Shown here in pieces: positions 37,133 to 45,842 of a stretch of 64,000 bases of DNA. This stretch comes from Petropleomorpha daqingensis. GTDB lineage: Bacteria; Actinomycetota; Actinomycetes; Mycobacteriales; Geodermatophilaceae. Numbering within the stretch: the first letter of the stretch is position 1; the number at the start of each line of letters is the position of its first letter. A program made the translations under genes and the position numbers. The notes below the pieces were generated by a model. It worked only from the letters and a program-made list of their open reading frames with translations. It was not told where the DNA came from and searched no databases. The stretch lies in NCBI RefSeq assembly GCF_013408985.1, contig NZ_JACBZT010000001.1, positions 2,418,001-2,482,000 on the forward strand, given 5' to 3'.

Positions 37133-37501
37133 CTAACCGGTGATCTTCCAGTAGGAGTCCTTGCGGCGGATCCGGCCGTCGGCCGCCAGGTCGAACAGGT
37201 CGCAGCCGCGCACCCGCACCTTGTCCCCGCCGGTCGTCGTCCCGGTCAGCAGCCAGCGCGACACCGCGTGGTCGCCGCAGATCCAGTGCTCGTCCTCGCC
37301 GTAGTGGACGTCGGGGATCCCCGTGAACCGCGCGGCGAGCCCCTCCCGCACGGCCGCCGCCCCGCTGTAGCGGGTGCCACCGGGGTCGCTGCCCCGGGGG
37401 GTGTCGAGCACGCAGTCGTCGGTGAAGAACTCCATGATCCGGTCGAGATCGTGCGCGTTGAACGCCTCCACCAGGTCCCGGAGGGCCGCCTCGTCCGCCA
37501 T
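37133..37501 (-). CDS. SnoaL-like / NTF2-fold protein
   Basis: The 122-residue protein has the NTF2-like pattern: an N-terminal helix LRDLVEAFNAHDLDRIMEFFTDDCV followed by a strongly curved sheet ending in YWKITG. Such proteins are often isomerases, hydrolases or polyketide-modifying enzymes, but active-site residues vary and none is diagnostic here. It lies 16 bases downstream of the Gfo/Idh gene on the same strand and may share its transcript. Confidence 0.82.
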   Translation of the reverse strand: MADEAALRDLVEAFNAHDLDRIMEFFTDDCVLDTPRGSDPGGTRYSGAAAVREGLAARFTGIPDVHYGEDEHWICGDHAVSRWLLTGTTTGGDKVRVRGCDLFDLAADGRIRRKDSYWKITG

Positions 37502-37517
37502 GCGCGGAGTCTTCTCC

Positions 37518-38534
37518 TCAGGCGGACTCGCGGGAACGGGGCAGCGCGTCGGGATCCTCGGCGTGCCGCACGCCCAGCTGCTCGGCCGCCTGCTGCAGCA
37601 CGGCCTGGACGGCGAGGGTGTCCGACAGCGGCATCGTCCCGCTCTCGGTCGCGCCCGCGCGCAGGCAGTCGTCGACCTCGATCAGCTCGTGCGCGTAGCC
37701 GCCGCCGAGGTGGGGCCGGGCGATCGTCTCCGGTTCGGACCCGTTGCGGTGCAGCACGATCGTGTCCGGGTGGTGGAAGCGGGGGAGGACGTCGATCCAG
37801 CCCGCCGTCCCGAACACCCGGGCCTGGCCGGGCAGCCCGCAGCGCAGCGACGTCGTCAGGGTGGCGGTGCGGCCGTCGTCCCAGGCGAGCAGCAGCGCGG
37901 CCTCGGCGTCGGCGCCCGAGTCGAACAGCGACCCGGCCGCGGTGACCGTGTCGGGGCTGCCCATGAGCATCTGGGCGAAGCTGACGACGTAGACGCCCAG
38001 GTCGAGCAGCGCGCCGCCGCCGAGCGCCAGGTCGAACAGCCGGTCGGTCGGCTCGTAGCTCTTCAGCACCCCGAGGTCTGCCTGAACCGAGCGGACCTCG
38101 CCGATCGCGCCGTCGGCGACCAGCTCCCGCAGGCGCACGACGGCCGGCTGGAACCGGGTCCACATCGCCTCCATGACGAAGACCCCGGCCGCGCGGGCGG
38201 CGTCGACGACCTCTTGGGCGCCGGCGAGCGTGGCGGTGAACGCCTTCTCCACCAGCAGCGCCTTGCCGGCCTCGATCGCCCCCAGCGCGATCGCGTGGTG
38301 CTGGGGGTGCGGCGTGGCGATGTAGAGCGCGTCGACGTCGGGATCGGCGAGCAGCGCCGCGTACGAGCCGTACGCCCGGTCGATGCCGTGCCGTTCCGCG
38401 AAGTCCTGGGCGCGCGACTGCGCCCGCGAGGCGACCGCGACGCAGCGGGCGCCGTCGACGACGGCGAAGTCGCGGACCAGGTTCTCGGCGATGCGGCCCG
38501 GTCCCACCACGCCCCAGCGGATCTCGTCGTTCAC
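37518..38534 (-). CDS. Gfo/Idh/MocA family oxidoreductase
   Basis: The 338-residue enzyme has an N-terminal Rossmann fold (WGVVGPGRIAENLVRDF), the catalytic EKAFT (variant of EKP) segment, and the C-terminal alpha/beta domain. It is likely an NAD(P)-dependent sugar or cyclitol dehydrogenase. GTG 38534 overlaps the stop of the VOC gene upstream (GTGA); a TAGCGT also lies 7 bases before it, so both coupling and an internal leaderless promoter are possible. Confidence 0.9.
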   Translation of the reverse strand: MNDEIRWGVVGPGRIAENLVRDFAVVDGARCVAVASRAQSRAQDFAERHGIDRAYGSYAALLADPDVDALYIATPHPQHHAIALGAIEAGKALLVEKAFTATLAGAQEVVDAARAAGVFVMEAMWTRFQPAVVRLRELVADGAIGEVRSVQADLGVLKSYEPTDRLFDLALGGGALLDLGVYVVSFAQMLMGSPDTVTAAGSLFDSGADAEAALLLAWDDGRTATLTTSLRCGLPGQARVFGTAGWIDVLPRFHHPDTIVLHRNGSEPETIARPHLGGGYAHELIEVDDCLRAGATESGTMPLSDTLAVQAVLQQAAEQLGVRHAEDPDALPRSRESA

Positions 38535-38887
38535 GACGGCGACGCTATCGGGCCCCCGTAACGCAGCAGGTTGCCGTCGTCGTCGATGTGCGCGCCCTCG
38601 CGCACGTGCCACGGCTTGTCCTCCGGCGCGAGGTCGCGCCCGATCCCGGCGGCCGACCACTGCGCGTGCACCGCGTCGGGGTCGGGGACGTGCAGGAACA
38701 CCGCCGACGCCGTGCGCAGGGGGTCGTGCCCTTCGTGCACCGACAGGTGCAGCTCCAGGCCCCGCCAGGCCGCGAAGCCGTAGTCCTCCGACCAGCGGCT
38801 GGTGAGGAAGCCGAGCGCCGCGTAGTGCTCCAGCGCCCGGTCGAGGTCGGACACGGGCAGGATCGGCGAGGCGCGCACATCGCTCAC
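38531..38887 (-). CDS. VOC family (bleomycin-resistance-like) protein
   Basis: The 118-residue protein has one VOC module: ASPILPVSDLDRALEHYAALGF at the start, ELHLSVHEG with a possible metal His, and HIDDDGNLLRYG at the end. This is the layout of bleomycin-binding proteins, but the family is broad. The start is uncertain: GTGs at 38902, 38887 and 38878 are all possible, and the divergent gene begins at 38905. Confidence 0.82.
   Translation of the reverse strand: MSDVRASPILPVSDLDRALEHYAALGFLTSRWSEDYGFAAWRGLELHLSVHEGHDPLRTASAVFLHVPDPDAVHAQWSAAGIGRDLAPEDKPWHVREGAHIDDDGNLLRYGGPIASPS
38542..38547 (-). promoter_or_regulatory. -10-like hexamer inside the VOC gene
   Basis: TAGCGT is 7 bases from the Gfo/Idh GTG, the same hexamer and spacing as before the gene at 981. 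It lies inside the upstream coding region, so it could be chance. Confidence 0.3.
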
Positions 38888-38904
38888 CAGGGCAGACTGC
38901 ACCC

Positions 38905-39183
38905 GTGGCCGTGCTGATCGACAGCCCCGTGTGGCACTGGCGGGGGCGCAGGTGGTCGCACCTGGTCAGCGACGTGTCCTACGACGAGCTGCACGCGTTC
39001 GTGGCCGCGGAGCTGGGCATCCCGCGCCGGGCCTTCCAGGGGGACCACTACGACATCCCCGAGGACCTCTACGACGTGGCGGTCGAGTCCGGCGCCGAGC
39101 CGGTCGGCGCGCGCGAGCTGCTCAGCCGCCTGCGGGCGGCCGGTCTGCGGCGGAAGAAGCCGCACGAGCCCTCAGCAGGATGA
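38905..39183 (+). CDS. DUF4031 family protein
   Basis: The 92-residue protein begins VLIDSPVWHWRGRRWSHLVSD and contains HAFVAAELGIPRRAFQGDHYDIPE, the conserved DUF4031 blocks with several His and Asp residues that could bind metal. No activity is known. GTG 38905 has CAGACT 6 bases upstream. Its 3' end overlaps the opposing HD gene by 62 bases. Confidence 0.85.
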   Translation: MAVLIDSPVWHWRGRRWSHLVSDVSYDELHAFVAAELGIPRRAFQGDHYDIPEDLYDVAVESGAEPVGARELLSRLRAAGLRRKKPHEPSAG

Positions 39184-39784
39184 GCTCGGCGGTCAGGTTG
39201 GCCCGGGCGCGCTCGGTCCACTGCTCGGCGAGGGCGGGCAGCCGGTAGAGCGCCGGCAGCGCGAGCAGCTGCTCGAGCACCGCCGCCCGGCCGGCGGCGA
39301 ACACCGCGTCGGGGAGGTGGCCGTACTCCTCGCGGATCGCCGAGGCGTACGTCGCGTAGGCCTCCGGTGGGCTGGCCAGGACGGCGAGGTCGGCGTCGCA
39401 GAGCACCGCACCGTCGGCGTCGTCCGGACCGGGGTCGTGCCCGGCGGTGAGCAGCACCAGCCGCTCCACCTCGGCCAGCCGCGCCTCGTCGACCAGCCCG
39501 CGCAGCCCCGCCCGGGCCCGCGCGGCGCTGACCAGCTCGTTGTCGGCGCGCTGCGGGTCGTAGACGACGTCGTGGTACCAGGCGGCCAGCCGGACGGCGT
39601 CCGGATCGGCCGCCGCCGACGCCAGCTCGCCGACGATGCCGAGCACCGCGGCCAGGTGCGCCAGGTCGTGATAGCGGCGGTGCGGCTCGCTCCACGCCTC
39701 GACGACGGCTGCCCACTCGGTGCGCGAGGTGGGGGAGTCGCCGGCCAGCGCGGCCCACGACTCGAAGCCCACGAGCTCGCTCAC
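39122..39784 (-). CDS. HD-superfamily metal-dependent phosphohydrolase
   Basis: The 220-residue protein has the paired metal motifs RYHDLAHL and WYHDVVYD, then TAGHD and CDADLAVL, matching the predicted metal-dependent HD hydrolases (COG4339). The substrate is unknown. GTG 39784 overlaps the stop of the M20 gene (GTGA), so both are on one transcript. The last 62 bases overlap DUF4031 on the other strand. Confidence 0.88.
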   Translation of the reverse strand: MSELVGFESWAALAGDSPTSRTEWAAVVEAWSEPHRRYHDLAHLAAVLGIVGELASAAADPDAVRLAAWYHDVVYDPQRADNELVSAARARAGLRGLVDEARLAEVERLVLLTAGHDPGPDDADGAVLCDADLAVLASPPEAYATYASAIREEYGHLPDAVFAAGRAAVLEQLLALPALYRLPALAEQWTERARANLTAELILLRARAASSAADRPPAGG

Positions 39785-41046
39785 CGCACGCCCGCCGTCC
39801 GCATCGCGAGCAGGGTGAACGCGCGGGCGGCCAGGACGACGTCGGCGATCGGCACCTGCTCCCGCGGGCCGTGCGCCAGCCGGAGGTCTCCGGGGCCGTA
39901 GTGCAGCGTCGGGATGCCGGCCGCCGCGTACTGCCGCAGGTCGCTGCCCGCCGCGATGGCGCGCTCCTCGAGCTCACCGCCGCCGGCGTCGGCGACGGCC
40001 ACCCGGGTCGCGCCCAGCAGGGGATGCCCCGGCGGCAGCTGGCCGCTGGCGAAGCTCCCGCCGGTCCAGGCGACGCGCACCGGGTGCTCGGCGAGCCAGG
40101 GGTGCGCCGCGCAGAAGGCGGCGACCCGCTCCTCGAACACCCGCCGGGCGGCCTCGACCGGCTCGCCCACGATCACGCCGTAGCGGCCCTCGGCGACCAG
40201 CCGGTCGGGCACGGAGCTGGCCCAGTCGCCGGTGCTCAGCCGGCCGACGGACAGGCCGTAGGGGAAGCGGCTCTCCCCGAAGCGGGGGTCGGCGTCCTTC
40301 TGCCGCTCGGCCTCCAGGTCCCGGAGGTCGGCGTGCAGCTCCTCGAACAGCTCGAGCGCGCTCACGCCCTCGTCGCGGTAGGCCGCGTGCGCGGCGTGCC
40401 CGGAGACCTCCAGCCGGAAGGTCAGCGCGCCGGCGTTCGCGGTGACGGCGGCGCCCGCCGTCGGCTCGGGGATCACGCAGACCTCCCCGCGGTGCCCGCG
40501 CCGCAGCGTCGCCCAGGCACCGAGTCCGCCGTCCTCCTCGCCGACCACGCTGTGCACCGCGACCGGGCGGGCCAACCGCACGCCGGCGGTCCGCAGCGCG
40601 GCCAGCGCGCCCAGCGCGGCGACCAGGCCGGCCTTCATGTCGCACGCCCCGCGGCCGTGCAGCGCGCCGCCCTCGACGCGGGGGGTGAAGGGGTCGGCCG
40701 GCCACAGCGCGCGGTCGCCGGCCGGGACGACGTCGGTGTGCCCGCAGAACACCAGCGCCGGGACGCCGTCCCCGGGCAGCGTGCCGACGACGCCCCACGC
40801 CTCGGCGCGCTCGACCTCCTGACCCGGCGCGTCGGGCGCCGTCGCGGCCTCGGCGAGATCGATCGCCCACCGGTCGACGTCGCAGCCCAGCGCCGCCAGC
40901 TCGTCGCCGACGAGGTGCTGCGCCTCGCTCTCGGCGGCGGTCCCGCCGACCGAGGGGACGGAGACCAGGCCGCGCAGCCGGTCGACCAGCCAGGTCTCGT
41001 CGACCGCGTCCAGGGCGCGCTGCTCCGCCGTCGTCAGGTCCGCCAC
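39781..41046 (-). CDS. M20 family metallopeptidase (ArgE/DapE/CPG2-like)
   Basis: The 421-residue zinc hydrolase has FCGHTDVV, GRGACDMKAG, VVGEEDGG and a late His in LHYGPG, which together supply the metal ligands and catalytic Glu. A dimerisation domain with SGHAAHAA is inserted. It probably removes acyl groups from amino acids or cleaves small peptides. GTG 41046 is 7 bases after a CAGACT hexamer; the open frame upstream is antisense to the scramblase-like gene and is not used. Confidence 0.92.
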   Translation of the reverse strand: MADLTTAEQRALDAVDETWLVDRLRGLVSVPSVGGTAAESEAQHLVGDELAALGCDVDRWAIDLAEAATAPDAPGQEVERAEAWGVVGTLPGDGVPALVFCGHTDVVPAGDRALWPADPFTPRVEGGALHGRGACDMKAGLVAALGALAALRTAGVRLARPVAVHSVVGEEDGGLGAWATLRRGHRGEVCVIPEPTAGAAVTANAGALTFRLEVSGHAAHAAYRDEGVSALELFEELHADLRDLEAERQKDADPRFGESRFPYGLSVGRLSTGDWASSVPDRLVAEGRYGVIVGEPVEAARRVFEERVAAFCAAHPWLAEHPVRVAWTGGSFASGQLPPGHPLLGATRVAVADAGGGELEERAIAAGSDLRQYAAAGIPTLHYGPGDLRLAHGPREQVPIADVVLAARAFTLLAMRTAGVR

Positions 41047-41053
41047 GCAGGCG

Positions 41054-41059
41054 AGTCTG
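41054..41059 (-). promoter_or_regulatory. -10-like hexamer for the M20 operon
   Basis: CAGACT with 7 bases to the GTG at 41046. It differs from the TANNNT pattern only in the first base. Confidence 0.35.
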
Positions 41060-41105
41060 GCACCCGTCGTGCGGCGAGCCGTGTCCCGGAGCGGGCCGGG
41101 GGAGT

Positions 41106-41111
41106 TAGCTT
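41106..41111 (+). promoter_or_regulatory. -10 hexamer for the scramblase-like gene
   Basis: TAGCTT followed by 7 bases and the GTG at 41119, with no ribosome site. Confidence 0.5.
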
Positions 41112-41118
41112 GGCGCGC

Positions 41119-41961
41119 GTGACGCAACCGCCGCCTCCTCCTGGCTGGTACCCGGACCCCGCCGGCAGCGGCGGAACCCGGTGGTGGAACGGGCAGGGCT
41201 GGACCGAGCACGTCCAGGCCCCGCCGACGCCCCCGCCCCCGCCGCCGGTCCAGCAGCAGCACACCCCACCGCCGCCTCCTCCGCCGCAGCAGCACACCCC
41301 GCCGCCCCCGCCCTCGCCGTCCGACGGGCAGCAGGCGCCGCAGGCGGTCGCCGCACCGCCCGGGGCCTCGCTGTACGACCAGTCGGTCATCGTGGTCAGC
41401 CAGCGGACGAAGCTGATCGAGCTGACCAACGAGTACGCGGTCTACGACGGCCAGGGGCAGCAGATCGGCGCGGTCGTCGAGATCGGGCAGAACGCGGCGA
41501 AGAAGGCGCTGCGGTTCGTGTCGAACTTCGACCAGTTCCTGACCCACCGGCTCGAGGTCCGCGACGCGCACGGCGTGCGGCTGGCGCTCACCCGGCCGGC
41601 CAAGCTGGTCAAGTCACGGGTGGTCGTCACCCGTGGCGACGGCGCCCCGATCGGCGAGATCGTGCAGGCCAACGTGTTCGGCAAGATCCGCTTCGACCTG
41701 GTGGCGAACGGTCAGCTGGTCGGGGCCATCCAGGCGGAGAACTGGCGCGCCTGGAACTTCGCGATCAGCGACGCCGCGGGCACCGAGGTCGCGAGGATCA
41801 CGAAGACGTGGGAAGGACTGGCCAAGACGCTGTTCACCACGGCCGACAACTACGTCGTCCACATCCACTTCCGGCTGCCCGAGCCGCTGGCCAGCATGGT
41901 CCTCGCCGCGGCGCTGACCGTGGACACCGCGCTCAAGCAGGACGACCGCGGCTTCAACTAG
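41119..41961 (+). CDS. DUF2510-scramblase-like protein
   Basis: The 280-residue protein has an N-terminal DUF2510 motif (PPGWYPDP...RWWNGQGWTEH, about 6-32), a Pro/Gln linker, and a phospholipid-scramblase/LURP-like beta-barrel domain (about 95-270) with a hydrophobic helix near the C-terminus (ASMVLAAALTV). The linker repeats a PPPPP...QQHT unit. It may bind membrane lipids; activity is not proven for bacterial members. The start is set by the leaderless -10 and the DUF2510 motif. Confidence 0.88.
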   Translation: MTQPPPPPGWYPDPAGSGGTRWWNGQGWTEHVQAPPTPPPPPPVQQQHTPPPPPPPQQHTPPPPPSPSDGQQAPQAVAAPPGASLYDQSVIVVSQRTKLIELTNEYAVYDGQGQQIGAVVEIGQNAAKKALRFVSNFDQFLTHRLEVRDAHGVRLALTRPAKLVKSRVVVTRGDGAPIGEIVQANVFGKIRFDLVANGQLVGAIQAENWRAWNFAISDAAGTEVARITKTWEGLAKTLFTTADNYVVHIHFRLPEPLASMVLAAALTVDTALKQDDRGFN

Positions 41962-42063
41962 GCCGCCGTTGCATTCCGAGTTCCGCGGGTATGGTCGAAG
42001 ACGTCCGGGCCGGGTGATCTGTGCCCCCGGGTGCCAATTGGTTACCGCCTTCACGGACTACCG

Positions 42064-42081
42064 CCCCGACCTCGGTCGGGG
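42064..42081 (+). terminator. Hairpin downstream of the scramblase-like gene
   Basis: CCCCGACC and GGTCGGGG form a perfect 8-bp stem with a 2-base gap, 103 bases after the stop. The tight loop would open by a pair or two in RNA. Confidence 0.45.
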
Positions 42082-42140
42082 GCCTGGAGCCGCGTTGTGC
42101 ATCTCGCCGCGAGGCGGCCAGCACTCGGTCCGGACCCGAA

Positions 42141-42186
42141 CGCGCGACGGCCCCCGTCCCTTCGCCGGGACGGGGGCCGTCGCGCG
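42141..42186 (-). terminator. Strong terminator after the DUF6458 gene
   Basis: A perfect 20-bp stem (42141-42160 with 42167-42186) closes a TTCGCC loop, 5 bases past the DUF6458 stop. It could also stop read-through from the plus strand. Confidence 0.85.
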
Positions 42187-42190
42187 TCGA

Positions 42191-42439
42191 TCAGTAGGTC
42201 TCGTCGGTGGTGGTCCGCCGGGCGGGCATGCCGTCCGCCGTCCTGCCGTACGCGTCGGTCTGCACCATGCGCCGGCGACGCGGCGCCCAGACGGCGAGCT
42301 CCACGATCACGCCGATCGCCCCGACCACCATCAGGATCCAGCCGACGACCCGCAGATCGATGCCGCTGAGTTGCACGTTCACCGCGAAGGCGAGGATCGC
42401 CCCGAGAGCGATCAGCACGATTCCGGTTCCGAGACGCAT
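42191..42439 (-). CDS. DUF6458 family small membrane protein
   Basis: The 82-residue protein has two membrane helices (about 3-22 and 30-52) and a basic then Thr-rich cytosolic tail. MRLGTGIVLIALGAILAFAV is the family N-terminus. Function unknown. ATG 42439 follows GAGGAG by 6 bases. Confidence 0.85.
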   Translation of the reverse strand: MRLGTGIVLIALGAILAFAVNVQLSGIDLRVVGWILMVVGAIGVIVELAVWAPRRRRMVQTDAYGRTADGMPARRTTTDETY

Positions 42440-42660
42440 CTGCGCTCCTCTTCTCGAAGGGTCCCCCGCGGGTTGGGCGCGCGCTGGGATACCCGATCCG
42501 GCCCCTGAGCACGCCTGTTTCCCCCTTACGGGTGTCCTGAGGTCCCCTTAGACCCCTCAGCTGCCCCTATCGGCCCAGGACTGCGTGGTCGACCGATGCC
42601 GGGGCCCACCCCTCAGCACGAACCTTCTCCTCACTGACGCAGAAGAAGAAGGAGAAGACG

Positions 42661-42786
42661 ATGTCGACCTACACCAACCCGGCCCTCGAGGCGGAACTCG
42701 CCTACCGTCGCGAGCAGCTGCGCACCTCGGCCGAGCGCTCCCGCAGCCGCCGCTGGTCGTTCGCCCGCCGCCGGCACTCGCTCTGA
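42661..42786 (+). CDS. Small basic protein, 41 residues
   Basis: ATG 42661 follows a purine-rich ribosome site (AAGGAGAAG) and opens a 41-codon frame ending in TGA. It reads MSTYTNPALEAELAYRRE..., an acidic amphipathic helix, then an Arg/Ser-rich second half ending RRRHSL. Coding-like third-position GC and the strong ribosome site support it. No family is recognised. It ends 59 bases before the large LuxR-type regulator. Confidence 0.7.
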   Translation: MSTYTNPALEAELAYRREQLRTSAERSRSRRWSFARRRHSL

Positions 42787-42845
42787 GCGCCACTCCGGTG
42801 GTCGCCGCGCCCGTCCTGTCGGGGGGTCGTGCCACGATCTTCGAC

Positions 42846-45836
42846 GTGCCGCGATGGGACGACGGACCGATGGTGGGCCGAGCCGAGGAGCTCGACCACC
42901 TGATGGCGCACGTCCGGCGTGCCGCCGACGGCCGACCGTCGGCGGTGCTGCTCGCCGGCGACGCCGGGGTCGGCAAGACCCGGCTGCTCGACGAGCTGGC
43001 CGAGCGCGCCACCACCGAGGGCGTGCGCGTCCTGGTCGGCCACTGCGTCGACCTCGGCGACGTCGGCCTGCCGTACCTGCCCTTCGTCGACCTGCTGCGG
43101 CCGGTCGCCGCCGATCCCGAGCTGGCCCCGGCGGCGGCCGGCCTCCCCGCGCTGACCGACCTGCTGGCCGGGCGTCCCGGGGTCACCGGCGCCGAGGGGC
43201 CTGACGCCGGCGACTTCGGCCGCGCCGTGCCCCACCGCAGCCTGCGCCCCGCGGTCGACGACGGGCGGCTGCAGCTGTTCGAGTCCGTGGCCGCGCTGCT
43301 CGGTGAGCTGACCGCGGCGGCGCCGCTGCTGATCATGCTCGAGGACCTGCACTGGGCCGACCGGTCCAGCCGCGACCTGCTGCGCTACCTGCTGGCCCGC
43401 CTGGTCGACGAGCGGGTCACCATCGTCGCCTCCTACCGCTCCGACGACCTGCACCGGCGGCACCCCCTGCGCCCGCTGCTGGCCGAGCTCGTCCGGCTGC
43501 CGGCGGTCGAGCGGCTGGAGCTGGCGCCCCTGCCCGACGCCGCGGTCGAGCAGCTCGTGCGCCGGCTGGCCGAGCAGGCCGGCTGCCTCGACCGCAGCTC
43601 CGTCGACGACGTCGTCGCCCGCGCCGAGGGGAACGCCTTCTACGCCGAGGAGCTGCTCGCCGCCGGCCTGGAGGGCGAGACCCTGCCGATGGCGCTCACC
43701 GACGTCCTCCTGGCCCGGGTGGAGCTGCTCTCGGAGGCCGCGCAGCAGGTGCTGCGGGTCGCCGCGGTCGCCGGCCGGCGCGTGCGGCACGAGCTGGTCG
43801 CCGCCGTCAGCGGCCTGGGCACCGGTGAGCTGGAGGCCGCCCTCGCCGAGGCCGTGCACCACCACCTGCTCGTGGTCTCCGACGACGGGCGCTACCGCTT
43901 CCGGCACGCGCTGCTGCGCGAGGCCGTGCTGGCCGACCTGCTGCCGGGGGAGCGGGTGCGGCTGCACGCCGCCGTCGCCGCCTACCTGACCGCGAACCCC
44001 TCCGCCGGCACCGCCGCAGAACGCGCTCACCACGCCCGCGAGAGCAACGACCTGCCCGCCGCGCTGGGCGCCTCGCTGGAGGCCGCGGCCGAGGCGAAGC
44101 GGGCCGGCGCGCCCGCCGAGCAGCTGCAGCAGCTGGAGGCCGCGCTGGCCCTGTGGCCGGCCGTGCCCGACGCCGCCGAGCGCGCCGGCCGCAGCCAGAT
44201 CGAGCTGCTGGTGGAGACCGCGGGCGCGGCCCGCTCCGGCGGCGACGTGCACCGCGGCATCGCGCTGCTGCGGTCGGCGCGCGACACCCTCGGCCAGGAC
44301 GGCGACCCGTTGCTGCGCGCCCGTGTGCACTACACGCTCGCCCAGGCGCTGATCTGGATCGACGACCTGGTCGGCGCGCACCGCGAGACCAGCGCGGCGA
44401 TGGCTCTCGTCCCCGCCGACCCGCCGAGCCCCGAGCGCACCTGGGCGGCGGCCACCCACGCGCGCGCCGCCTACTACGTGGAGTGCGCGCAGGACGCCGA
44501 CGCCGCCGCCGAGGAGGCGCTCACGGCCGCCGACGCGCTCGGCCTGGACAGCGCGTGGGCCGACACCGCCGTGTCGGTGGCGCGGATGCACGAGGAGGCC
44601 GACTACGACGCGGTGCAGAAGCGCCTCGCCGAGGCGCTGACCCGTGCCCGCCGCTCCGGCGACCTCGACGTCGAGATGCGGGTGCTGTTCAACCAGGCGA
44701 TCGTCGCCTACGAGGCCGGCGACCTGGCCGACACGCTCGCCCGGAGCACCGCGGCCGTCGACCGGGCCTGCGCGATCGGCATCGAGTGGTCGTTCTACGC
44801 CGCCGAGCTGCGCCACCTGCAGGTCGTCGCGGGCTACATGACCGGCGACTGGGACGTCAGCCTGGCCGCCGCCGACCAGCTGGCCCGCGTGCCCGAGATG
44901 GCCGCTCACGTCCGGGCCGCAGGCCTCCTGGTGCAGGTCGGTCGCGGCGACCCCGCCGCGGCCGACCGGGTCGCCTGGGCGCGCTCGCTGTCCTCGCGGT
45001 TCGGCACCCAGGTCATGCTGATGATCACCGCGGCGGCGGCCGACATCGACCTCGCCGGGTGGGCCGGGGACGCCGCGACCGCGGTCCGGCGCGCCGAGGA
45101 GTCGGTGCACAAGGTCGCCGAGATCTGGAAGGTCGACCGGATGGCCGCCGTCCGGCTCGTCGCGATGGCCCTGTCCGCGGCGGCCGACGCGGCCGACGCC
45201 GCCCGGTTGCTCCGCGACACGGCCACCGCCGACCGGTGGGTGGCCGACGGCGAGCGGCTGGTGCGGCTGGCCGCCGAGGCGGTCGAGGCCTACGTCGCCG
45301 GTGGGGGGCTGATCGGCGCCGAGGGCCGGGCCTGGCAGCGACGGCTCGACGCCGAGTGGGCGCGGCTGCGCGCCGAGCCGACCGTCGAGCACCGGCGCGC
45401 CGACGCCGCCGCCTTCGCCGAGCTGGGGCACGTGTACGAGGAGGCCCGGTCGCGCTGGCGGCTGGCCCAGGCGCTGCTGGCCGCCGACGAGCGCGCGGCC
45501 GCGGCCGAGGAGCTGCGCGCGGCGCACGCCGTCGCGGTGCAGCTGGGCGCGCGACCGCTGCGCGAGGCGGTCGAGGCGCTGGCCCGCCGCGGCCGCATCG
45601 AGCTCGAGGGCGCCGGCCGGATCGTCGAGACCGCCGCGGTGTTCACCCCGCGGGAGGCCGAGGTGCTCGCGCTGCTGGCGCAGGGCCGGACCAACAAGCA
45701 GATCGGCGCGGAGCTCTACATCAGCGAGAAGACCGCGAGCGTGCACGTCAGCAACATCCTGGCCAAGCTCGAGGCCGGTGGCCGCACGGAGGCCGTGGCG
45801 ATCGCCGCCCAGCGCGGCCTGCTGCCGACGTCCTGA
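42846..45836 (+). CDS. Large ATP-binding LuxR (LAL) family transcription regulator
   Basis: The 996-residue regulator has an N-terminal AAA-type ATPase (MVGRAEEL, Walker A GDAGVGKT at about 38-45, Walker B LLIMLEDLHWAD), a long helical TPR-like middle (about 400-900, very Ala/Leu/Arg-rich), and a C-terminal LuxR helix-turn-helix (about 932-990, FTPREAEVLALLAQG...). LAL proteins activate target operons when an inducer and ATP bind. GTG 42846 sits just before the conserved ATPase; CACGAT lies 7 bases upstream. Confidence 0.93.
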   Translation: MPRWDDGPMVGRAEELDHLMAHVRRAADGRPSAVLLAGDAGVGKTRLLDELAERATTEGVRVLVGHCVDLGDVGLPYLPFVDLLRPVAADPELAPAAAGLPALTDLLAGRPGVTGAEGPDAGDFGRAVPHRSLRPAVDDGRLQLFESVAALLGELTAAAPLLIMLEDLHWADRSSRDLLRYLLARLVDERVTIVASYRSDDLHRRHPLRPLLAELVRLPAVERLELAPLPDAAVEQLVRRLAEQAGCLDRSSVDDVVARAEGNAFYAEELLAAGLEGETLPMALTDVLLARVELLSEAAQQVLRVAAVAGRRVRHELVAAVSGLGTGELEAALAEAVHHHLLVVSDDGRYRFRHALLREAVLADLLPGERVRLHAAVAAYLTANPSAGTAAERAHHARESNDLPAALGASLEAAAEAKRAGAPAEQLQQLEAALALWPAVPDAAERAGRSQIELLVETAGAARSGGDVHRGIALLRSARDTLGQDGDPLLRARVHYTLAQALIWIDDLVGAHRETSAAMALVPADPPSPERTWAAATHARAAYYVECAQDADAAAEEALTAADALGLDSAWADTAVSVARMHEEADYDAVQKRLAEALTRARRSGDLDVEMRVLFNQAIVAYEAGDLADTLARSTAAVDRACAIGIEWSFYAAELRHLQVVAGYMTGDWDVSLAAADQLARVPEMAAHVRAAGLLVQVGRGDPAAADRVAWARSLSSRFGTQVMLMITAAAADIDLAGWAGDAATAVRRAEESVHKVAEIWKVDRMAAVRLVAMALSAAADAADAARLLRDTATADRWVADGERLVRLAAEAVEAYVAGGGLIGAEGRAWQRRLDAEWARLRAEPTVEHRRADAAAFAELGHVYEEARSRWRLAQALLAADERAAAAEELRAAHAVAVQLGARPLREAVEALARRGRIELEGAGRIVETAAVFTPREAEVLALLAQGRTNKQIGAELYISEKTASVHVSNILAKLEAGGRTEAVAIAAQRGLLPTS

Positions 45837-45842
45837 ACGCGT

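Noticed and set aside
41230-41330. PPPPP/QQHT coding repeat as a CRISPR or mobile repeat
   Set aside because: It is a low-complexity Pro/Gln linker in the scramblase-like protein; there are no spacers or repeat units outside the gene.
42702-45746. 1014-codon open frame antisense to the LuxR-type regulator
   Set aside because: Shadow frame; Arg/Gly/Gln-rich with no motif.
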